Assembly (NCBI GenBank): GCA_964020975.1
Contig: OZ026622.1
Coordinates: forward strand, 58,438,121 to 58,502,120
DNA length: 64,000 nucleotides
Direction of reading: 5' to 3'
Source of the DNA: Hermodice carunculata
Lineage: Eukaryota > Annelida > Polychaeta > Eunicida > Amphinomidae
Each line of letters opens with the position of its first letter. The stretch's first letter is position 1. This document shows positions 58,697-64,000 of the stretch, one piece after another. A program made the position numbers and the translations under genes. Under the pieces are notes generated by a model, which made no database searches, had not been told where the DNA came from, and saw only the letters and a program-made list of their open reading frames with translations.

Positions 58697-61600
58697 TAAA
58701 ACCTGCTAAGCCGAACACCTCTGTTACTTTGACACTCTTTTGGGGTCCTAACTTTTTTGTACATTAATTGATAGAAGAGCCAAGTATTCGAACCTGTAAT
58801 TCCCAAACACCTCTCTGCTCTGAACAGCAAACACTTGATTTGAGTCCCAAAGCATCATTTAACCTGTCATGGCTGAACACTTAGAAAAAAAGAAGCAATT
58901 TTCTGGAAATTCATTGATAATTGATGCAAAAACATCACAATTTTTTTGTATCCAACACTTTTCTTATCAGGCTTGTGGCAATAATGTATTTTTAAGGGTG
59001 TCAGTAGTGTGTAGGCCTCATGGAGAACCTTTCTACAGCTGTACATACAATAAACTGGTTTGATTTTATCAAGTGAAAGTGCTTCATTTGTTTGGATAAT
59101 GTGTGCGCAAATCTGGTAAAATATCCTTCTCGGGTATGCTTTGTATTGGAAGTGTCTGATAATGTGTACATTTATTGTTTCCTGGTTAGCCAATACTTGC
59201 TGTTTGTTCATAACACTGCCAAGGTGTGAAAGGATAAACATATTTTCCATTCATCTCTGGCAACTTACTGTAGAATAATCTCCCCATGATGTTGAGACCG
59301 AAAGGTTCAATGGAATGCAATTGGTGCATCCAATGTCTTTCCCTGTCTAGACGCAACTGTCTAGATGGGGGGGGGGGGGGGGGCAAACACTCACAACAAA
59401 AAAGTGCTTGATGTCCTCACGGAAATGCTGTCAAACAACAGCATCAATCCAAAATTGTACAAATATTTGTACATTAAGGAACCAAGAGTACCGAGCCTTC
59501 ATCTCCTTCCTAAGATACACAAGGGCATCTTACCACCACCAGGACGCCCTATCTTGAGTGCCGATGAGTGCCCCACAGAAAGGATCTCGGCTTTCGTCGA
59601 CTTCTTTCTTAAACAACTAGTAAAAAAAATTCCTAGTTATATAAAGGACACAACTGACTTTATAAACAAGATTGAAGCATTGGGTCCTTTACCAGAAAAT
59701 GCGCTTCTAGTCACGTTGGATGTAAACTCTCTTTACACCAACATACCGACTCATGAAGGCCTTCACAGTGCGGCCAGAGCCCTACTACATAATAGGGATC
59801 ACTCGGATAAGCCCAGCACTTCAGAACTCATTCAGCTACTGAGACTAGTCCTCACATGCAACAACTTCGAGTTCAATGGTGACCACTACTTGCAGATTAG
59901 TGGCACTGCAATGGGAACCAAAGTAGCCCCCTCATTTGCCAACATCTTTATGGCAGATCTAGAGGAAAACAAACTGCTACATTATCCACTACAACCTTTA
60001 GTTTGGTGGCGTTACATTGATGATATTTTTTGAATCTGGACCTTTGGTGAGATGCAACTAGCTGAGTTTCTCTCCCATTTGAATTCCTGCGATGAAACCA
60101 TCAAGTTCTCTTCTCATGTCTCCAACACAGAGATCAACTTTCTTGACACTCTCGTCAGAATTGACACACAACGTAAAGCGTACACCACCCTTTACGTCAA
60201 ACCTACAGATACTCACACATATCTGCATTACAGGTCAGCCCACCCCAAACATTCTAAGGTGGGCGGACCATTCAGCCAGCTGCTCAGAATCAAACGGATC
60301 TGCAGTAAGACCATTGATTATGAGGAGAATTCTAAGAAAATCCTCCAATATTATGAGCTTAGGGATTATCCCACTCAAATTCTGACTTATGCGAAAACGA
60401 AAGTGGACTCAGTAAACAGGTCCACAATTTTGGCTCCCAAACCAACCACCGAGACTGACCAAGAAAAGCTTTTCTTGATCACAACGTTCAACCCCTCACT
60501 TCCACCTATAAAACAGATCATCCAAAGCCACTGGAGAACACTTGAGGCCTCGCCGCATGCAGAAGCCTTAATTGACAAGGAAGTGATAGTGGGTTTCAGA
60601 AGGGCAGACAGTTTGAAAGACATGCTGGTCCATTTGAGGATCAGATATCACACAGACACACAGCTGAATCCAGCTGTATCTGGAAAGAGACACAGTAACG
60701 AATGCAGTCGAGCTGATTGCAAATACTGTATCTGTCTGGACACTTCAGGCAGAGTAACCAGTACACAAACTGGGCGGACATACCATGTCCCCAAGGGAGG
60801 TTGCTGTGAAAGTTCCAATCTAGTGTACCTACTTACCTGTGTCGCATGCAACAAACAATATGTGGGGCAAACGATGCGCCCACTCAAAGACAGATTGCGC
60901 GAACACTTTCGTTACATCAGTAACAAAGACATTGCACAGCCACTGGGCAGACATTTTGCCCAAAATGACCACCATGGTCTTGCTCTAAAAGTGCACATTT
61001 TAGAGTATATCCGCACTCCCCCCATCTAGAACGCACCAGACAGTTGCATCTAGACAGGGAAAGACATTGGATGCACCAATTGCGCTCCATTGAACCTTTC
61101 GGTCTCAACATCATGGGGAGATGAGCTCTCTTGCTCGGTCTAATGCTAAAATTTTATGTTCAGAGTTCATCCCTCCATGAGGTTCTGCTTTGGGTAGCAT
61201 ATTACCTATGCAACCCATTGGGAAACCGCACACACATACCCACACTGTGTTTTTACACACAGTCCCAAGCTCCTGTGTTCAGGGCTTTGTGGTACGGTAG
61301 TACCACCACCCAGAAGTCTGATTAATTACACTTGCTGACCCCCAGCATTGTTTCTACGGCAGTCCTTATTTTACTGGCCTGCCGGGATTCAAATTCTTTT
61401 GAATCTAATTCACCTTGACAATAACGTCTTGGTAGAACCAAGATTCTGTGTTACGCAATCACGATAACGTGTTTTACGTGACAACAGAAAGTTACCCCTC
61501 GGCATATATATCAGACGTAATGTCGGTTAGCCCACAGTTCCTGATGAGTTGTGAAACACAACGAAACCGGTCAAACTTCTTCAACTTCTAGCTATTGTGA

Positions 61601-63321
61601 CCCTTGCTCGGTCCTTAGAAAATATAGCTTACTGTAGAATAAGTTATTCAGTCCAGTCACAGTCTTCAGTTTCAATCTGAATTTTGACCACTGCGCATCT
61701 AGTCAAGCTACGTGTATGTCTGCAACTGTTCCTGTCTGCTGTCTTCTTTCATCTTAGACTCCTTTGAAAGTTTTTGTAACAAACATACATATAAATGTAT
61801 CATGGAGCTAGTATATCCCTATATATGTACATGTACAGGTGAAATCAAAGTTAATATCTTCAGGATGTAGCCACAAGGCCACGCACCCAACCCTCTGTTA
61901 GCCAAACACCTCCGATACCTTGAACACTTTGGCTGGGTCCCAAGGGCGTTCAACCTTGACAGGTTTTACTACATATATAAATATATATATATATATAACA
62001 TCAGTCACGTGCGTAGTGTGTGTCGGGCTTTGTGCATGCGCATGCGCGGCGGATTGGCCACCCGTGTGGCACGAGCGTCGGTTAACCATTGTGTGACCGT
62101 TGGGCAGTTGTACTCCAGCCGGCGTGCACCTCGGATCGATTTGTCGATTTCTCTAGATTTCCAATTTGTTTTCCAATTCTGGGTAGTTGAAATTTCTACG
62201 AATTGTCTTGCAACAGCTCTACAAATTTCCCCCCCCCCCCACCTGCCCCTTCACCACCTAACTTGCTTTTGTACCGCTTTACAAGGGAGGGGGTGACCTG
62301 TGCATTATGGCCAGGTCGCCCCCCAAATTTTAGCATTTTGGCGTAATTTAGGATATAGTTATTGAATTTTTGCCTAATTCAACTTGGATAACTTGTTGTC
62401 AGTAAATATTTTGGCTTAAGTAAGGATTTTGGTTTAAGTGAGTTTATTTGTTATTTAAAGAATAAAGATCATGTCACACTAGGGGTGACCATTTCGCCAA
62501 ACTGAAAACACCGTCTTATGTTGTGGGATGTGTGTGTGTGTGTGTGTGCGTGCACAAATAATGGTCATACAGTTAATCTTGGTACATTGCATGTACATCA
62601 TGTATATGCAAATCTGACGGGACTAGACCGTAGATGGAAGAGAAAAAAAAAAAAAAAACATCATGTATATACTGTATTCATCCTAATAGCAGCACATACC
62701 CTAATAGAAGCATGCCCCCCCCACTTTCAATCCGAGTGGTCTAGATTCAAAATCAAGATTTTTCCTGTAATTTAGCGAAGATGATACTTCCAAATGAAAA
62801 ATTAAATGCCACTGCAGTATACTAATGTTTATCTAACACCTAAATGAATGACACAGCCTTCAAAACCTTCAATCAAGAAAAGTACTTATTCCAAAGTACT
62901 TATTCCATAGTCCAGCGAAAACACTACAAAATCTGGCAAATTGTTGCATTGGCACGCCGTGCTACTATTAGGCTGAATACGGTATTAATATTTCAGTTGT
63001 TCTTTCTGCATCTTGAATTACATGACAGGAGAAACAATGGTATTGGTATCCTATTGTAGCTGATGTCTTATTTTGCTGGTTTGACATGACAGGACAGACA
63101 ATGATATTGGTATCCTATTGTAGCTGATGTCTTATTTTGCTGGTTTGTACCAGGGAGTGCTGGCACAGCCCCAGGGATGGTGGACCAGCCCTCATATGAA
63201 GGCCCTACCCCTGAGAAGGACGTGCAGGACAACCCCAATGCCTCGGCCCCAGCACCCAGTGCACCCCCTATGGATCGCATGGATCAGGTGTTAGGATATG
63301 AAAACGTCGGCTTTGATTCTA
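45527..63321 (+). CDS. Gly/Pro/Tyr-rich N-terminal protein, possible lifeguard (TMBIM) family, 3' part beyond window
   Basis: Exons 45527-45555, 56891-57246 and 63154-63321 join in phase (2, then 1, then 1). The protein starts MSEDRPFNYGQKNYGSQPPQ and has four YPGQPAGGAQ-type repeats. Tyr-Pro-Gly-Gly-rich sequence (GYAGGYPGGYQGGPPAGAAP) follows, then GMVDQPSYEGPTPEKDVQ and MDRMDQVLGYENVGFDS. About 184 residues are seen, with no membrane segment yet. Low-complexity YPG-rich leaders precede the folded part in lifeguard/TMBIM proteins, annexins A7/A11, scramblases and galectin-3. The ...GFDS junction just after a Pro/Ala-rich linker would suit the point where TMBIM proteins begin their (F/D)xDK.IR..FIRKV segment, but that is a guess. 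Both long introns are transposon-filled. Confidence 0.7.
45964..46045 (+). promoter_or_regulatory. candidate alternative TATA promoter and untranslated exon
   Basis: TATAAA (45964-45969) is followed ~45 bp later by a pyrimidine stretch (CTTTCTTTCC) and a GTAAGG donor at 46046 (exon end 46045) with no ATG between. This would suit a second 5' exon for the YPG-repeat gene. No direct proof. Confidence 0.25.
46189..46238. repeat. perfect 50-bp palindrome
   Basis: CCAGTCCAGAGTCCAATCAA GAGTATACTC TTGATTGGACTCTGGACTGG: each 25-base half is the exact reverse complement of the other, with no spacer. In intron 1 of the YPG-repeat gene. Confidence 0.95.
46614..46627. promoter_or_regulatory. X-box-like palindrome
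   Basis: GTTACCATGGTAAC, a perfect RFX-type palindrome in intron 1 of the YPG-repeat gene. Function not shown. Confidence 0.3.
46628..48149. other. intron 1 of the YPG-repeat gene, nothing recognised
   Basis: Contains a C16 run followed by CA repeats (46986-47011) and a G16 run (47754-47769). Open frames at 46945-47458 and 47661-47993 overlap on both strands and are not supported. Confidence 0.4.
48150..49178 (+). mobile_element. Helitron-like element, CAGCTGA family, copy C
   Basis: About 1.03 kb, the shortest copy. Decayed 5' hairpin (AGCTCACCTGACT / AGTCAGGCTGAGCT), then a worn tetranucleotide tract (CATTCATCATCCATCTGTCC), two modules, subterminal GTCAGCTGAGC, and a 3' end CAGCCCTCTTGTTTT. 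Confidence 0.65.
49274..49672 (+). pseudogene. tandemly duplicated MADF/Myb-SANT-like fragment
   Basis: Two direct copies (units from 49274 and 49469, ~195 and ~204 bp). The second encodes MPPGNTNSFTVQEMEKLVEL and then VKSNVCLYDPRSVEHHDAIKV, then a stop (49531-49656). The first (49336-49449) lacks 12 bp, removing KSNV. A Leu-Val-(x)-Leu-Val-(x4-5)-LYD(P) pattern is how MADF DNA-binding domains open, as in Harbinger-associated Myb-like proteins. Only ~40 residues remain, so assignment is tentative. Confidence 0.45.
50299..53250 (+). mobile_element. Helitron-like element, CAGCTGA family, copy D, with nested hAT-like MITE
   Basis: 5' hairpin AGCTCAGCTGACT / AGTCAGCTGAGCT, GTCATCCGTCCGTCG tract, about five modules, 3' end GGGCTATTCACACAGC then TGTCTTGTTA. 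A 1.15-kb MITE interrupts it at 51729-52876; the element resumes at GGACAACTGACATGAAATTT, as in copies A and B. Confidence 0.7.
51729..52876 (+). mobile_element. hAT-like MITE, copy 2
   Basis: Starts GTTACAACGATACATTTTTT and shares most of its interior with 27403-28290; larger by ~260 bp. Its inverted end reads ATCGGTGCATCGTGACACAA on the reverse strand. The 154-codon minus-strand frame inside (52354-52818) is not recognisable as a transposase. Confidence 0.6.
53321..53540. mobile_element. short inverted-repeat element
   Basis: Ends AGAACAATATTATTGAGGGT + GGGTAAGGGGTTTC and, reversed, AGAACACAATAATGAAGGGG + GGTAAGGGGGGGTTTC, followed by related (A)TACTGGCGTACAG words. About 220 bp, arms ~60 bp imperfect. 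Confidence 0.55.
53795..53836 (-). ncRNA. hammerhead ribozyme-like motif, copy 3 (degenerate)
   Basis: Minus strand: AGTGT, CTGACGA, stem II GACCC-ACACTA-GGGC (one unpaired A), GAAA, CTGGTG, GCACT. Stem I (AGTGT/GCACT) pairs in five positions including a G-U. The cleavage triplet reads GUG, which is outside NUH, so self-cleavage is unlikely. Confidence 0.55.
53970..55356 (+). mobile_element. Helitron-like tandem-core element, ATGCCCCC family
   Basis: 5' hairpin ATGCCCCCCTTC / GAAGGTGGGGCAT, then GTCGGTCGGTCTGTCGGTC, then about three ~440-bp units. Each unit carries TGGTTTCCGCACA(A)TAA, GAGCTAGGACTTTGATA and GATGGGTGACCTTGACCTAA ... AAGGTCACAG. The 3' end has an inverted match of the 5' end (GAGGGGGGCATCTAT), the hairpin TATGTTTTACAAACATA and TCTTGTTT. 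Same plan as the CAGCTGA family although the sequence differs. Confidence 0.7.
55357..56558. other. intron 1 of the YPG-repeat gene, mostly unrecognised
   Basis: A segment at 55985-56095 with 'cagtggcc ... gggaccactgta' looks like a worn Tigger-type MITE end. No exon supported. Confidence 0.35.
56559..56747. mobile_element. MITE family M2, copy 2 (6-bp target duplication)
   Basis: 189 bp, ends TAGGGCCTGTATTTTTCC and, reversed, TAGGGCCAGTATTTTTCCG. Flanked by CACATT on both sides (56553-56558, 56748-56753). An internally shortened relative of 33395-33973, 140 bp before exon 2 of the YPG-repeat gene. Confidence 0.85.
56891..57246 (+). CDS. YPG-repeat gene exon 2
   Basis: Acceptor ATGTTACAG; 356 nt, donor GTGATC. 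Carries the 30-nt tandem repeats (56951-57060) and the YPGG/GGPPAGA stretch. It is much more GC-rich than its surroundings, as expected for a Gly/Pro-coding exon. Confidence 0.85.
56951..57061 (+). repeat. coding minisatellite, 30-nt unit, ~4 copies
   Basis: Units at 56951, 56981, 57011 and 57041 each encode (Q)YPGQPAGGA with one or two base differences. In frame, so copy-number change alters protein length by 10 residues. Confidence 0.95.
57247..58693. other. start of intron 2 of the YPG-repeat gene
   Basis: AT-rich with a T20 run (~57325). A (TG)n then (AT)n microsatellite ends at 58693. No exon or element recognised; the 57557-57793 frame is unsupported. Confidence 0.45.
59283..59365 (-). 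repeat. inverted copy of the Penelope-like 3' coding end
   Basis: Reads on the minus strand RQLRLDRERHWMHQLHSIEP and then FGLNIMGR; the plus-strand partner at 61030-61124 reads RQLHLDRERHWMHQLRSIEP and then FGLNIMGR. The two form terminal inverted repeats, a known habit of Penelope-like elements. A G17 run (59367-59383) lies at the junction. Confidence 0.85.
61541..61572 (+). ncRNA. hammerhead ribozyme (type I), copy 1
   Basis: CTGATGA (61541-61547), stem II GTTGTG-AAA-CACAAC (six perfect pairs), GAAA (61563-61566), then ACCGGT, a palindromic mini-stem III, ending in GUC (61570-61572), the canonical cleavage triplet. Stem I (AGTTC / AAACT) pairs in four of five positions. It lies in the 3' non-coding part of the Penelope-like element, where such ribozymes are known to occur. 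Confidence 0.85.
61995..62130. promoter_or_regulatory. CpG-rich island with NRF-1-type site
   Basis: A CpG-dense 135 bp in an otherwise AT-rich intron, with CACGTG (62007), a perfect TGCGCATGCGCG (62037-62048; NRF-1 consensus) and an inverted CCAAT (ATTGG 62053). It could be an internal promoter for a shorter form of the YPG-repeat gene starting before exon 3, or the promoter of an unrecognised element. Confidence 0.35.
62131..63020. other. intron sequence after the CpG island
   Basis: C12 tract (~62229), a T-rich segment ending in AATAAA (62462), (TG)n at 62526-62548 and an A16 run (~62644). No exon supported. Confidence 0.4.
63021..63148 (+). repeat. 64-bp tandem duplication at the splice acceptor of exon 3
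   Basis: Units 63021-63084 and 63085-63148 differ at a few bases and both contain the pyrimidine tract GTCTTATTTTGCTGGTTTG. Only the second is followed by TACCAG; after the first comes ACATGAC. Confidence 0.9.
63154..63321 (+). CDS. YPG-repeat gene exon 3
   Basis: Acceptor TTTGTACCAG, donor GTGAGT, phase 1 at both ends. Encodes GSAGTAPGMVDQPSYEGPTP, then the acidic EKDVQDNPNAS and Pro/Ala-rich APAPSAPPMDRMDQ. Coding is clear from composition and splice sites. Confidence 0.85.
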
Positions 63322-64000
63322 GTGAGTACAATTTGTGTGGCAAGGTTGACAGATCTATATTTATTCTGAATTTCTGTGAAATAAAATATAAGCATGTTGC
63401 TGGTCCTGTCTCAAGGTGCATTCAGCAGCCATGCTAAGTGGTTTCTGGATGTTACAAACTATGGGTCCAGAATGCATATGGTAAAACAGCTGACTCGGAA
63501 GTTTTTTAATGTGATTTCCTCACATACCTTCATTCAGAACTGAATTTCCCTATTATTGGAAAAAAGGAAAAGAAAAGCAGGCCAAACTTTAAAGCCACAT
63601 GTATGTACTGGTGCAGCCATCTTGAGTATGAAAAAAGATAATTTCACAGGGGATTGTTCATGTTAAATATTTGTTTTAAATGTTGAAATATGTGGATTAC
63701 AGTTTCATGGGAAATGGCATCAAACTCTGTGGTCCCCTCATAATATTAGAGATCAGTCAGCTGAGCTTAAACTGGGCTTGTATGCAGATTTGTATTTCAG
63801 TTATTGTTACTTAATCAAGGACGGAAGATGCATGTGCTCTCAAAGCATTTTAATGTACACATTATAAAAAAAAAAAAAAAAAAGAAAAAAATGAAGTACA
63901 AAAAAAAAAGAAAGGGGAGTACACTTTTAACACTGACATGGTCCAAAGAACACTGTAAAATGTTTCTTTTACCTGTCATGATATCTTCTCATGTGTACCT
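63322..64000. other. intron 3 of the YPG-repeat gene, to window edge
   Basis: Contains a short GATCAGTCAGCTGAGCTTAA remnant of the CAGCTGA family (63752-63771) and A-rich tracts (63866-63910). No exon seen. Confidence 0.5.

Larger units (their letters stand above)
59220..61680 (+). mobile_element. Penelope-like element (RT + GIY-YIG endonuclease), 5'-truncated, nearly whole in the coding part
   Basis: From 59390 the plus strand encodes a Penelope-type reverse transcriptase: SLHLLPKIHKG, RPILSADECPTERISAF, LLVTLDVNSLYTNIPTHEG (motif A), GTAMGTKVAPSFANIFMADL (motif B) and WWRYIDDIF (motif C). Then comes a GIY-YIG endonuclease with a Cys cluster (CSRADCKYC), GGCCESSNLVYLLTCVACNK and QYVGQTMRPLKDRLREHF. 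This RT and nuclease pair defines Penelope-like elements. The coding part ends at 61124, with about two breaks, so the copy is not intact. The N-terminal region before the RT is missing. An inverted copy of its 3' coding end lies at the left edge (59283-59365) and a hammerhead ribozyme at 61541-61572. Probably fairly young, given how few breaks it has. Confidence 0.9.
58694..61971. mobile_element. Tigger/pogo-like inverted-repeat element hosting a Penelope-like insertion
   Basis: Left end CAGTAAAACCTGCTAAGCCG ... ACACCTCTGTTACTTTGA; right end, reversed, TAGTAAAACCTGTCAAGG ... GGTGTTTGGCTAACAGAGG. Both outer ends abut TA repeats, the expected target. Left part about 58694-59100, right part about 61880-61971; the middle is occupied by the Penelope-like element. 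Non-coding apart from the insert. Confidence 0.5.

Noticed and set aside
60387-60887. minus-strand frames of 78-79 codons
   Set aside because: Antisense shadows of the Penelope-like coding region.

Overview
This is nuclear DNA from an animal: AT-rich, intron-rich and packed with transposon remnants. The repeats point to a marine invertebrate, most likely a mollusc or another lophotrochozoan. They include non-autonomous Helitron-like elements built of a GTCC-type tetranucleotide tract plus tandem cores with AAGGTCA-type motifs, and a Penelope-like element with a hammerhead ribozyme. The species cannot be fixed from the sequence, and a lancelet or hemichordate is not excluded. A run of 200 N (39939-40138) marks a scaffold gap.

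Three host genes are supported by exon homology, splice sites and matching intron phases. (1) 1-14551, minus strand: CFAP20DC (C3orf67 family, CFA20 domain), eleven exons found, running off the left edge. (2) 20944-38955, plus strand: TMA7, four tiny exons that join to a complete 64-residue protein, with a 14.9-kb second intron. (3) 45527 to beyond 63321, plus strand: the start of a protein with a Gly/Pro/Gln/Tyr-rich N-terminus (YPGQPAGGAQ repeats). Its folded domain lies past the right edge; a lifeguard/TMBIM protein is my best guess. Genes 1 and 2 are divergent, with a decayed LINE (about 16.8-20.05 kb, minus strand) and long microsatellites between them.

Almost everything else is repeat. 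At least four related element families share one plan: a 5' hairpin, a GTCC/GTCG tract, tandem core units, a 3' hairpin and a terminal TCTTGTT. Copies lie at about 6.6-8.2, 9.7-10.0, 12.0-13.7, 21.9-22.7, 31.5-34.2, 36.7-37.0, 40.6-42.2, 43.5-45.0, 48.1-49.2, 50.3-53.25 and 53.97-55.36 kb. Short inverted-repeat elements (MITEs) sit inside these and inside introns. Two copies of one MITE bracket a foreign 2.1-kb segment (22699-25705) in an arrangement expected if a DNA circle had entered by recombination. A Penelope-like retroelement (about 59.2-61.7 kb) is nested inside a Tigger-like inverted-repeat element in the last complete intron. Hammerhead ribozyme motifs occur three times (37244-37284 minus, 53795-53836 minus, 61541-61572 plus).

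The genes do not form one pathway: one encodes a cilium-associated protein, one a translation-machinery protein, and one is of uncertain function. No tRNA, rRNA, CRISPR array or complete autonomous DNA transposon was seen.
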